In this document: positions 16,157 through 23,740 of the stretch, piece after piece
Layout of the letters: every line of letters begins with the position of its first letter
Numbering within the stretch: the first letter of the stretch is position 1
Assembly: GCA_000403315.2 (NCBI GenBank)
Contig: KE159641.1
Location: 162,185-226,184, forward strand
DNA: 64,000 nt
Source: Lachnospiraceae bacterium A2
GTDB taxonomy: Bacteria > Bacillota > Clostridia > Lachnospirales > Lachnospiraceae
Direction of reading: 5' to 3'
Program-made: the position numbers and the translations under genes
The notes under the pieces: generated by a model
What the model was told of the DNA's origin: nothing
The model's database searches: none
Seen by the model: the letters and a program-made list of their open reading frames with translations, nothing else

Positions 16157-17629
16157 TTACTTTTCCTGCGCCAACTCCTTTAAAACCTCCTGAATCAGCA
16201 CACGTTCATCCATCGGGTACTTTTTGCCTTTGATTTCCTGATAATCCTCATGGCCTTTCCCGGCCAGCACAATAATATCCCCGGGCTGCCCATGGGAAAT
16301 CACGTATTTGATGGCTTCTTTCCGGCCAATAATTTCCACATACTGCCCGTCGGTCTTTGCCATCCCTTCCTTAATGTCGTCGATAATAGCCTGCGGCTCC
16401 TCAAACCTTGGGTTGTCGGAGGTTATTACCGTCAGGTCCGCAAGGCGGCCGGAAACCTCCCCCATTTCATAGCGGCGCAGCCTGGAACGGTTCCCGCCGC
16501 AGCCAAACAGGCAAACAAGGCGCTTTGGCTCATATTCTTTTAAGGTTTTCAGCAGGCTTTCCAGGCTCATGGCGTTGTGGGCATAATCAATCATCAATGT
16601 AAATTCGCTGGATACCGGAACCATTTCAATCCGGCCTTTTACCTTTGCCGCCTTTAAAGCCTGCTTCATGTTTTCTTCCGTCACATTAAAATGGCGGCAG
16701 ATGGCAATGGCTGTCAGGGAGTTGTACACGCTGAATTTCCCCGGCACGTCAATTTCCACTTCCATGTCCACGAGTCCTTTTGCGGTGTAGGAAACCCCAA
16801 GATATCCCGGTTTTTTCACCAAATGGAGCCCTTCCGCCCGCAAATCCGCCTCCGGGGAAAGCCCGAAGGTTTCCAGTTCGCAGGTATGTCCTTCCAACAC
16901 CTGCGCCCAGTGGGCATCATCCCGGTTGGCAATCCCAATCCTGCATTGCCGGAACAGCTTCGCCTTGCAGGCCAAATACTCCTCAAAAGAAGCATGTTCG
17001 TTGGGGCCGATATGGTCCGGCTCAAGGTTGGTGAAAATGCCGATATCAAAGGTAAACCCTGCGGTGCGGTGCATCATCAGCCCTTGGGAAGATACCTCCA
17101 TCACCACGCACTGGCACCCCGCTTCCGCCATCTGGTGGAAATATTCCTGCACAAGGTAAGATTCCGGGGTAGTATTGTTGGCAGGGATTGACTTGCTGCC
17201 GATAATGGCTTCAATGGTGCCAATTAATCCCACCTGGTAGCCTGCCTGCTCCAAAATGGACTTTACCATATAGGTGGTAGTGGTTTTGCCTTTCGTCCCA
17301 GTGACGCCAATCACCTTAAGCCGCTCGGCAGGATGGCCGAACCATGCCGCAGAAGCCAGTGCAAGGCCATAACGGGTATCCGGCACTTTCAGGACTGTAG
17401 CGGAATCCGGCACAGATACATCTTCCTGCACAAGCAAGGCTGCCGCGCCTTTTTCTGCGGCGTCCGCTGCATAAGCGTGGCCATCTGACACCGCGCCTTT
17501 GATGCATACAAAAAGGCATCCTTTTGCCACCTTTCTGGAATCGTAGGCAATGCCTGTGATGTCCAAATCTGTTTTCCCCTGCACTACGGCGTAGTCCAGG
17601 CGTTCTAACAGTCTATCTAACTTTTCCAT
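16157..17629 (-). CDS. murE: UDP-MurNAc-L-Ala-D-Glu:meso-DAP ligase
   Basis: This 490-residue Mur ligase adds the third amino acid to the peptidoglycan stem. ATP loop GVTGTKGKTTT is present; DNPR in SDNPRFEEP is the meso-diaminopimelate specificity motif, so the wall is predicted DAP-type. It is first in the operon, directly after the promoter at 17665-17693. Confidence 0.96.
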   Translation of the reverse strand: MEKLDRLLERLDYAVVQGKTDLDITGIAYDSRKVAKGCLFVCIKGAVSDGHAYAADAAEKGAAALLVQEDVSVPDSATVLKVPDTRYGLALASAAWFGHPAERLKVIGVTGTKGKTTTTYMVKSILEQAGYQVGLIGTIEAIIGSKSIPANNTTPESYLVQEYFHQMAEAGCQCVVMEVSSQGLMMHRTAGFTFDIGIFTNLEPDHIGPNEHASFEEYLACKAKLFRQCRIGIANRDDAHWAQVLEGHTCELETFGLSPEADLRAEGLHLVKKPGYLGVSYTAKGLVDMEVEIDVPGKFSVYNSLTAIAICRHFNVTEENMKQALKAAKVKGRIEMVPVSSEFTLMIDYAHNAMSLESLLKTLKEYEPKRLVCLFGCGGNRSRLRRYEMGEVSGRLADLTVITSDNPRFEEPQAIIDDIKEGMAKTDGQYVEIIGRKEAIKYVISHGQPGDIIVLAGKGHEDYQEIKGKKYPMDERVLIQEVLKELAQEK

Positions 17630-17664
17630 TGTAATTCCTCTTTTCTAAAAAGCATACTCGCCTT

Positions 17665-17693
17665 ATTATATGATATATTTGGGGATTTGGCAA
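17665..17693 (-). promoter_or_regulatory. Sigma-A promoter of the murE-thiN operon
   Basis: TTGCCA (17688-17693) and TATAAT (17665-17670) are separated by 17 bp on the minus strand, 36 bp before the murE start. Close gene spacing downstream suggests that one transcript may run from murE to thiN (about 13.8 kb). Confidence 0.75.
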
Positions 17694-17805
17694 GGCGCGG
17701 AATCGTTTCCGTCCAGACGTAAAAGATATGCGTGATTGTGGATACCATAGGGGTGAATATGAACAGAACTGCCACAAGAATGGCAGAAACCAGAAACAGG
17801 AACAA

Positions 17806-17947
17806 AGAATCCTGCTTTGCAGGATTCTCCGCCTGCGGCGGGTCGCTTTGCGACAGATTTCATACCCGCCGCAGTGCGATAAAAGCTTTTTTATTCTATA
17901 GGAAAGAAACTTTTACGCTTTAGCGTAACAAGGTCTTTCCTATAGAA
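17806..17947. repeat. Compound palindromic repeat (copy 1) downstream of hybrid kinase
   Basis: Three nested hairpins in 142 bp: AGAATCCTGC/GCAGGATTCT (17806-17828); TGCGGCGGGT/ACCCGCCGCA (17834-17873); and a perfect 14-bp pair TTCTATAGGAAAGA/TCTTTCCTATAGAA (17894-17947) enclosing ACGCTTTAGCGT. The first and third modules recur at 21533-21677 on the other side of the kinase gene. The rest of the 435-bp gap 17630-18064 holds the murE promoter and no credible gene. Confidence 0.7.
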
Positions 17948-18064
17948 CCAGAAAGCCCCCTCAGCGCCCCTCCAGCCAAGGGATAACTTCTTCCAGTGAA
18001 GCCAGTTGGGCTGCTGCCAGTTCCCGGGATGCTTCCCCCTGCTGAAGGCAAGCCCCAACGGGAA

Positions 18065-21000
18065 TTACCCAAGGAACTTCTGCAGCATCCCAATAAATAT
18101 TTCCATATCCAGCGGCTTGGCAATGTGGGCGTCCATCCCGTTCTTTAAGGCCGCTTCCTTATCCTCCTCCAAGGCATTGGCAGTCATGGCGATAATGGGC
18201 ATCTGCTTCACGTCCTGCCTTGGCAAACTGCGGATTTCCCTTGTGGCTTCATAGCCATCCATAATTGGCATCTGGATATCCATCAGGATTACGTCATAAT
18301 AATGCTCCTTGGATCCCTTCACCATGGCGACTGCATCCGTCCCGTCTGGGGCAAACTCCACCACAAACCCTGCTTCTTCCAGAATAATCTCTGCAATTTC
18401 CCGGTTCAGCTCAATATCGTCCACCAACAGGACCCGTTTCCCGCTGAAATCTGCCAGCGTCCAGACTGCCGCTTCTTCTTCCTTCCCAGAGGACGCGTTG
18501 CTGGCTGCCAAAAGGGCTGATTTCAAATCAGACATAAAGAGGGGCTTTGCACAGAAGGCAGTCACCCCGGCAGCTATCGCCTCCTCCTCAATGTCGGACC
18601 AATCGTAAGCCGTCAGGATAATAATAGGCGCATCCTCCCCTGCCACGGCACGGATCCTCCTTGCAGTTTCCACCCCGCTGGTTTCCGGCATCTGCCAGTC
18701 AATGATATAGGTATGGTATACGTCCCCTTCCTCATAGGCGCCTTTCGCCCGGTAAACAGCTTCCCGGCCGGAAGTGGTCCATTCAGCGCGCATCCCTAAC
18801 TGCTTCAGCATTTTGCTTACGCTGTCGCAGGTGTTGAAATCATCGTCCACCACCAGAGCCCGCAGCCCTTCCATTTCTTTCATCTGCGCTGCATTTTTTT
18901 CGGTATCCTGCAATTTCAGGGTAAGCTCTATGGTAAATGTGCTGCCTTGCCCCAGCTTGCTTTCCACGCTGATGGAACCGTTCATCATTTCCACAATATT
19001 TTTCGTAATTGCCATGCCAAGCCCCGTGCCCTGGATCCCAGACTGGGTGGCGCTTGCTTCCCGCTCAAATGGCTCAAAAATATGCTCCACAAATTCCGGG
19101 GACATGCCATTGCCGTTGTCCTTTATGGTAAAAATATAGTCGCCGTACCCATGGCGGAATGTGGTCTTTTGCATGATCCGGAAAGAAATGCTCCCCCCCG
19201 CCGGCGTGTATTTCACTGCATTGCTCAAAAGGTTAATGAACACCTGGTTCATTTTCAAGGCGTCTGCGATGACGTCCTCGTTTACCACCTCAAAGGTATC
19301 AATAAAAAGCTCAAGCTGCTTTGCCTTCACCTGGGGCTGGATGATATTGACAAGGTTGTGCATCATTTCCGAAATATTGCACTCCTGCTCCTTAATCTGC
19401 ACTTTCCCGCTCTCAATCCTGCTCATGTCAAGGATATCATTAATCAGGCTGAGCAAGTGGTTGCTGGAGGAAAGCACTTTCTGCAGGCTGTCTTTCACCT
19501 GCTCCTTATTGTCAATATGGCTGGCCGCAATGGTAGTAAAGCCGATAATGGCATTCATAGGCGTGCGGATGTCATGGGACATATTGGAAAGGAAGGTGGT
19601 TTTCGCCCGGTTGGCATGCTGCGCCTGCATCAAGGCATCCTGCAGGGCCTGGGTCTGTTCCCGCTGCTTTTTCTCCGTTTCCGTAATATCCTTTGTGACA
19701 ACCATTACCATAATATCATCCGTATCGGAATCTTTTACCATAAGGAAAGACTGGCGGACGCAGACCAGCGTCCCGGTTGGGTCCTGTTCCCAATATTCCA
19801 TGGCTACTTCCCCGTCCCCCAGGGCAAACCGTTCCTTTAAGTAGGCAAGGTCCGCCACCTTGTCATAGCTTTCCAGCGACTCCTCCAGCACAAACTGCCG
19901 CCACTGCCGGAAACACTCAGAAGCCTTGCAGGGGGCTTTTAGCCCTGCTTTTTCCAGCATGGAAATCTGCTGCCCGTGGATGGTGCGGATAATATCCCCC
20001 TCCACCAAATCCTTTGTCAGGTTAAAGTCAAACGTGCAGAGGGCATTGGAGGTAATAGCAATCCGGTACTGCCGTTCCTTGCGGTTTGCAAGGGACATTT
20101 TGGCTTGGATGCGCAGCTCCCTTTCCTTTACCTCTGTAATATTCTGGCGGCTCAGGAGGGCTTTCAGGGGCGTCCTGCCGCTCCGCTCCAGGCACACCAT
20201 ATTTACATGCTCCCACTCTTCCTTCCCATTCCGCAGCACATGGTGCTCACAGCGCATGTCTTCCTGGTCCCTCAATGTTTTGGTAATGGCGTCTTGTTCC
20301 ATAATGTCAGCAAATTCCTGGCGTTCCTCGGTATTTTCCATAGCGGCGCACAGGTACGCGCACAAATCCCCATAAGAGCCGGTGCTTGCAAGGCTCTTAT
20401 CCTCCGGGGACGTCCCTGCCAGATACTGGTAGGTGCCTTTTTCAAAATCCACCATGGCAAACCGCGGGAACAAGGTGTTCATGCCGCTGATAATATAGCC
20501 CATCTCCAAATTTTCCTGTTTCAGCCGTTTCCGTTCCCGGCCTGAACGTAGAACCAGGGCAATAATATAAATGGCAAACAAGGCAATCAGCGAAATTTCC
20601 AACTGGATGCCTGCCAGATTTTCCTTCCTTACCATAGCCTGCGTTACATTTTTCGGGAATGTCTGCACAAGGACATAATTATTTTCCGGCAGGTACATCA
20701 CGCAGATATTGTCCGTCATGCTGCCAGAAGTGCAGACAAAGGAACCTTTCCCGCCATTTTTAAATACATTATCCGCATCCTTCATGGTTTTTTCATCTAT
20801 TATGCCGTCCGCTGACAGGTTTTCTAACAGGTTCCCTTCATATTCCCGGCCATCGGAGCTGGCAATGACCCTGCCGTCCGGCATACAGAGGTATACATTT
20901 GCCGCTTCCCCGAAATAAGTAGTCCCAAGCATTTCCTTTAAGTTTTCTTCCGCAAGGAACGCCCCCCGGAATACCCCTACAATTTCCCCCTGGAAACGCA

Positions 21001-21466
21001 CTGGGGCGTAAAAGCATGCCATCGTTTCATCGAAAAAGTGGGGATCGAAAATAATGTCCATCCCGCTTTCCCCCTGCATGCCTTTCTGGTAAAAATCCCG
21101 GTTGGTAACGTCCGAAATCCGCCCGTCTGGTGCATAGTCCTTGCCATTGGCGTCAGTGTAAATCAGGACGTTAAACAAGTGCTTTGAATGTTCCTCCATC
21201 TTCCGCAGCATTTCCGCAGTGACCATTGGCTCCTTCAGGTTTTCCTCCAAAAAATGCACATAAACGCTGATTAGGCTCTGGGCGCTTTTTAGCTTTTCAT
21301 CTATCTTGGCTGCCGTTAAATGCGCCGAATCCGCCGCATAGTTTTTATTCTGCTCCACCATGCGCTTGCGGTTCTGCAGGGTATACCAGTGGAATAATAA
21401 AATGATTGCTGCTAAAAAGAGCAGCACATAGATGGCGCCCTGCCGTGATTTCTTTTTTCTTTCCAT
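18065..21466 (-). CDS. Hybrid sensor histidine kinase, double receiver
   Basis: This 1133-residue membrane sensor starts at ATG 21466, 6 nt after AGGGAGG; a longer in-frame reading to 21640 runs through the upstream repeat and is rejected. Layout: TM helix (about 10-30), periplasm-facing dCACHE-like sensor (about 35-275), second TM (about 290-310), PAS-like region, HisKA with NMSHDIRTPMNAIIG (His near 630), HATPase (NAVKYTPAGG, GTGLGMAITK), then two receivers. Receiver 1 has Asp in IIDWQMP (near 923), receiver 2 in LMDIQMP (near 1062). The next gene, a receiver-HD-GYP protein, is a plausible partner in c-di-GMP turnover. Confidence 0.93.
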   Translation of the reverse strand: MERKKKSRQGAIYVLLFLAAIILLFHWYTLQNRKRMVEQNKNYAADSAHLTAAKIDEKLKSAQSLISVYVHFLEENLKEPMVTAEMLRKMEEHSKHLFNVLIYTDANGKDYAPDGRISDVTNRDFYQKGMQGESGMDIIFDPHFFDETMACFYAPVRFQGEIVGVFRGAFLAEENLKEMLGTTYFGEAANVYLCMPDGRVIASSDGREYEGNLLENLSADGIIDEKTMKDADNVFKNGGKGSFVCTSGSMTDNICVMYLPENNYVLVQTFPKNVTQAMVRKENLAGIQLEISLIALFAIYIIALVLRSGRERKRLKQENLEMGYIISGMNTLFPRFAMVDFEKGTYQYLAGTSPEDKSLASTGSYGDLCAYLCAAMENTEERQEFADIMEQDAITKTLRDQEDMRCEHHVLRNGKEEWEHVNMVCLERSGRTPLKALLSRQNITEVKERELRIQAKMSLANRKERQYRIAITSNALCTFDFNLTKDLVEGDIIRTIHGQQISMLEKAGLKAPCKASECFRQWRQFVLEESLESYDKVADLAYLKERFALGDGEVAMEYWEQDPTGTLVCVRQSFLMVKDSDTDDIMVMVVTKDITETEKKQREQTQALQDALMQAQHANRAKTTFLSNMSHDIRTPMNAIIGFTTIAASHIDNKEQVKDSLQKVLSSSNHLLSLINDILDMSRIESGKVQIKEQECNISEMMHNLVNIIQPQVKAKQLELFIDTFEVVNEDVIADALKMNQVFINLLSNAVKYTPAGGSISFRIMQKTTFRHGYGDYIFTIKDNGNGMSPEFVEHIFEPFEREASATQSGIQGTGLGMAITKNIVEMMNGSISVESKLGQGSTFTIELTLKLQDTEKNAAQMKEMEGLRALVVDDDFNTCDSVSKMLKQLGMRAEWTTSGREAVYRAKGAYEEGDVYHTYIIDWQMPETSGVETARRIRAVAGEDAPIIILTAYDWSDIEEEAIAAGVTAFCAKPLFMSDLKSALLAASNASSGKEEEAAVWTLADFSGKRVLLVDDIELNREIAEIILEEAGFVVEFAPDGTDAVAMVKGSKEHYYDVILMDIQMPIMDGYEATREIRSLPRQDVKQMPIIAMTANALEEDKEAALKNGMDAHIAKPLDMEIFIGMLQKFLG

Positions 21467-21532
21467 AAATAACCTCCCTAGTCCCCATGTAACATATTCC
21501 CCTTTTGACGCCCTAATCCTATAAGACAAGAA

Positions 21533-21677
21533 AGAATCCTGCCTTGCAGGATTCTCCGCGCGCAAGCGGATTGCACAGCAATAAATTTCCTCTCCGCGAG
21601 CTGCGCATAATTGTTTTTCTCTTATAGGAAATTCATACACTTTAGCACTTCACAGTAACACAGTATTTCCTATAAGA
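21533..21677. repeat. Compound palindromic repeat (copy 2) upstream of hybrid kinase
   Basis: AGAATCCTGC/GCAGGATTCT (21533-21555) and the 13-bp pair TCTTATAGGAAAT/ATTTCCTATAAGA (21620-21632, 21665-21677) match the modules of 17806-17947. The first module differs from copy 1 at a single loop base; the sequence between modules differs. Confidence 0.7.
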
Positions 21678-21739
21678 TAAAAAACACCCCCAGAACGCTG
21701 CCTCGCCTTCTGGGGGGGGTGCAGAAAAGAACGGAAGGG

Positions 21740-22843
21740 TTACTTCGTTCTCTCCAAATTCTCCGCATCGGCAAAGGACAGCTCTGTTTCCGCTGCGTGG
21801 AAAAATTCTTCCTTTGCCAGTCCAAAACAATCTAAAATCTTGGGTGAAAAAGTACCGCATTCTCCATCTGCAATCATACGTGCCGCCTCATGGACTTCAA
21901 ATGGGGCTTTATAGACACGTTTGCTCACAAGTGCATCATACACATCCGCAATGGAAACAATCTGGGCGCTGATTGGGATTTCTTCCCCGGACAGCCCATC
22001 CGGGTATCCTTTCCCATCATACCTCTCATGGTGGTGCCGGCAAATCTCATAACAGTAACGGTAGAAATCATCGCCTTCCTGCCTGAAATTCTCCAGCAGC
22101 TCACACCCATAGACCGTGTGCTTCTTCATCTCCTCAAATTCTTCCTTTGTTAGCTTGCCCGGTTTCAGCAGGACGCTGTCCGGAATTGCAATCTTGCCCA
22201 GGTCGTGCAGGGCAGACGCGCTTATAATCAGCTCAATATCCTCCTCCGTCAGCCCATATTCCGGGTAAAACTCTGCCAGATACTTAAGCAGGACGCTGGT
22301 ATAATACTTTACCCTCTGGATATGCTCCCCCGATTCCAGGCTTCGGAACTCTACAACGGAACTTAGCGCATTAATCAGGAAATCATTATTCCGTTTCAGC
22401 TTCTCCCTGCTTTCCCGGAGCTGCCTTGTGCGCTTCTCCAGCTTCCGCTCAATATCTATCCTGTGGGAAAACAGTTCAATAATATTCATGGCGCGCCGCA
22501 TAACCACCTTTGGGGTAAAAGGCTTGTAAACAATATCGGATGCCCCATATTCGTATGCCTTAAGCTCTGTGTCCACGGAAGCCTCCCCGGTAATGATAAT
22601 TACTGGTATGCAGTCCATGAACCCCTGCTCCACCATGTATTCCAGCACATCTAAGCCAGACTTGCACGGCATGACTACATCCAGGAAAACCAGCACAATC
22701 TGCTCATTTTTCTCCTCCAATAGCTGGATGGCTGTTTCCCCGTCCCCGGCTTCTATAATGTCAAACTGTTCTTCAAAAATGAATTTCAGCATTTCACGGT
22801 TGATGTCAATATCGTCGGCAATTAATAAAGTATTCCTTTCCAT
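21740..22843 (-). CDS. Receiver-HD-GYP protein (c-di-GMP phosphodiesterase type)
   Basis: A 367-residue soluble protein. N-terminal receiver (about 1-120) has Asp in VFLDVVMP and a conserved Lys in YKPFTP; a coiled-coil linker (about 125-160) leads to an HD-GYP domain with SALHDLGKIAIPD and HHERYDGKGYPDGL. HD-GYP proteins hydrolyse c-di-GMP or related cyclic dinucleotides. It is transcribed from its own promoter (22876-22905) behind AAGGAG. Confidence 0.94.
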   Translation of the reverse strand: MERNTLLIADDIDINREMLKFIFEEQFDIIEAGDGETAIQLLEEKNEQIVLVFLDVVMPCKSGLDVLEYMVEQGFMDCIPVIIITGEASVDTELKAYEYGASDIVYKPFTPKVVMRRAMNIIELFSHRIDIERKLEKRTRQLRESREKLKRNNDFLINALSSVVEFRSLESGEHIQRVKYYTSVLLKYLAEFYPEYGLTEEDIELIISASALHDLGKIAIPDSVLLKPGKLTKEEFEEMKKHTVYGCELLENFRQEGDDFYRYCYEICRHHHERYDGKGYPDGLSGEEIPISAQIVSIADVYDALVSKRVYKAPFEVHEAARMIADGECGTFSPKILDCFGLAKEEFFHAAETELSFADAENLERTK

Positions 22844-22875
22844 GGGTTCTCCTTCGGTATGTTTTTTCTGGCGCT

Positions 22876-22905
22876 ATTATAGCATATGTACATAGGAAAA
22901 TGCAA
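22876..22905 (-). promoter_or_regulatory. Sigma-A promoter of the HD-GYP gene
   Basis: TTGCAT (22900-22905) and TATAAT (22876-22881), 18 bp apart on the minus strand, about 32 bp before the start codon. Confidence 0.65.
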
Positions 22906-22951
22906 CCTGCAAATCCTTTGGATTTCCTCTAAACTAATATTTTATGGCATG

Positions 22952-23539
22952 CTATCTGCTGTACTGGGCAAAGCGGCTTTCAATCGTTACTAAGTTCTCT
23001 GCATATTCTTTCAGCTCTGCCGCCACCTTTTCCCTGTCGTCCCGTTCCATTTTGTATAGGACCCGGTGCTCCAGGCTGGCCCAGAAATCCATGGACATGG
23101 TTCGGAACTGGATTTCCACCGGGAAATATTCCATCCCATCCAGGCAGTACACCGGAACCCCCACGATCACATGGTAGCTGCGGTAGCCGTTGGGCTTGGG
23201 CTTTGCAATATAGTCGCATTCCCGGATGACAATCAGGTCGGTCTGCCGCTTTAAGGCCCCTGCAAGGTTGTAAATGTCCTCCACAAAATAACAAATCACC
23301 CGGATTCCTGCAATATCCTGCAAATAGTCTTTTGCATTCATGACAGTAGGGTCTTTTTCCTTCTTCCTAAGCTTCTCCTCCATGCTGTCCTTTTCCTTAA
23401 TCCGGTTCTGGATGTTGTGGATAGGCTGGCCGGCAGATTCGCCGTACAAATTATGCTTTAACACATTCAGCCGTGCAAGAAGCACTTCGCTGGCATCTGC
23501 ATAAGGCTGGATAAACGTATAATATTCCTCGTTCGTCAT
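22952..23539 (-). CDS. Small alarmone synthetase (RelQ-type GTP pyrophosphokinase)
   Basis: A 195-residue single-domain (p)ppGpp synthetase without hydrolase or TGS/ACT domains. Synthetase motifs: RIKEKDSMEEKL, DIAGIRVICYF, KPNGYRSYH and EIQFRTMSMDFWASLEH. It makes the stringent-response alarmone from ATP and GTP/GDP. A TATAAT (23575-23580, minus strand) lies about 36 bp upstream; the -35 is weak. Confidence 0.93.
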   Translation of the reverse strand: MTNEEYYTFIQPYADASEVLLARLNVLKHNLYGESAGQPIHNIQNRIKEKDSMEEKLRKKEKDPTVMNAKDYLQDIAGIRVICYFVEDIYNLAGALKRQTDLIVIRECDYIAKPKPNGYRSYHVIVGVPVYCLDGMEYFPVEIQFRTMSMDFWASLEHRVLYKMERDDREKVAAELKEYAENLVTIESRFAQYSR

Positions 23540-23672
23540 TGGTTATTACTGTTCCTCCTCAATGTGATAGGTAAATTATACCAAACATTTTGCAGAAAAA
23601 GATAAAAATTTGTTATAAAAAATCTTAAAATTGTGTAAAGTAGAAAAATAATAGCCGTAAGGTTTACGCAGG

Positions 23673-23740
23673 CTAGAGCGTGCCTGAAAACTGCTTTCTG
23701 CAAGATTCCGTCCCAGTTTGCATCAGATTCTATGCTGGAT
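23673..23740. repeat. Family A repeat, half copy
   Basis: Begins CTAGAGCGTGCCTGAAAA and follows the left half of the 166-bp element at 40245-40410 for about 68 bp, then stops abruptly. It overlaps the last codons of the hydrolase gene, which reads through it on the minus strand. Confidence 0.8.

Noticed and set aside
17617..17805. 62-codon hydrophobic ORF overlapping the murE start
   Set aside because: It covers the murE promoter and ribosome site and has no credible start signal; likely chance.
18947..19840. Long plus-strand ORF opposite the hybrid kinase
   Set aside because: Shadow of the kinase coding strand; no ribosome site and no recognisable protein features.
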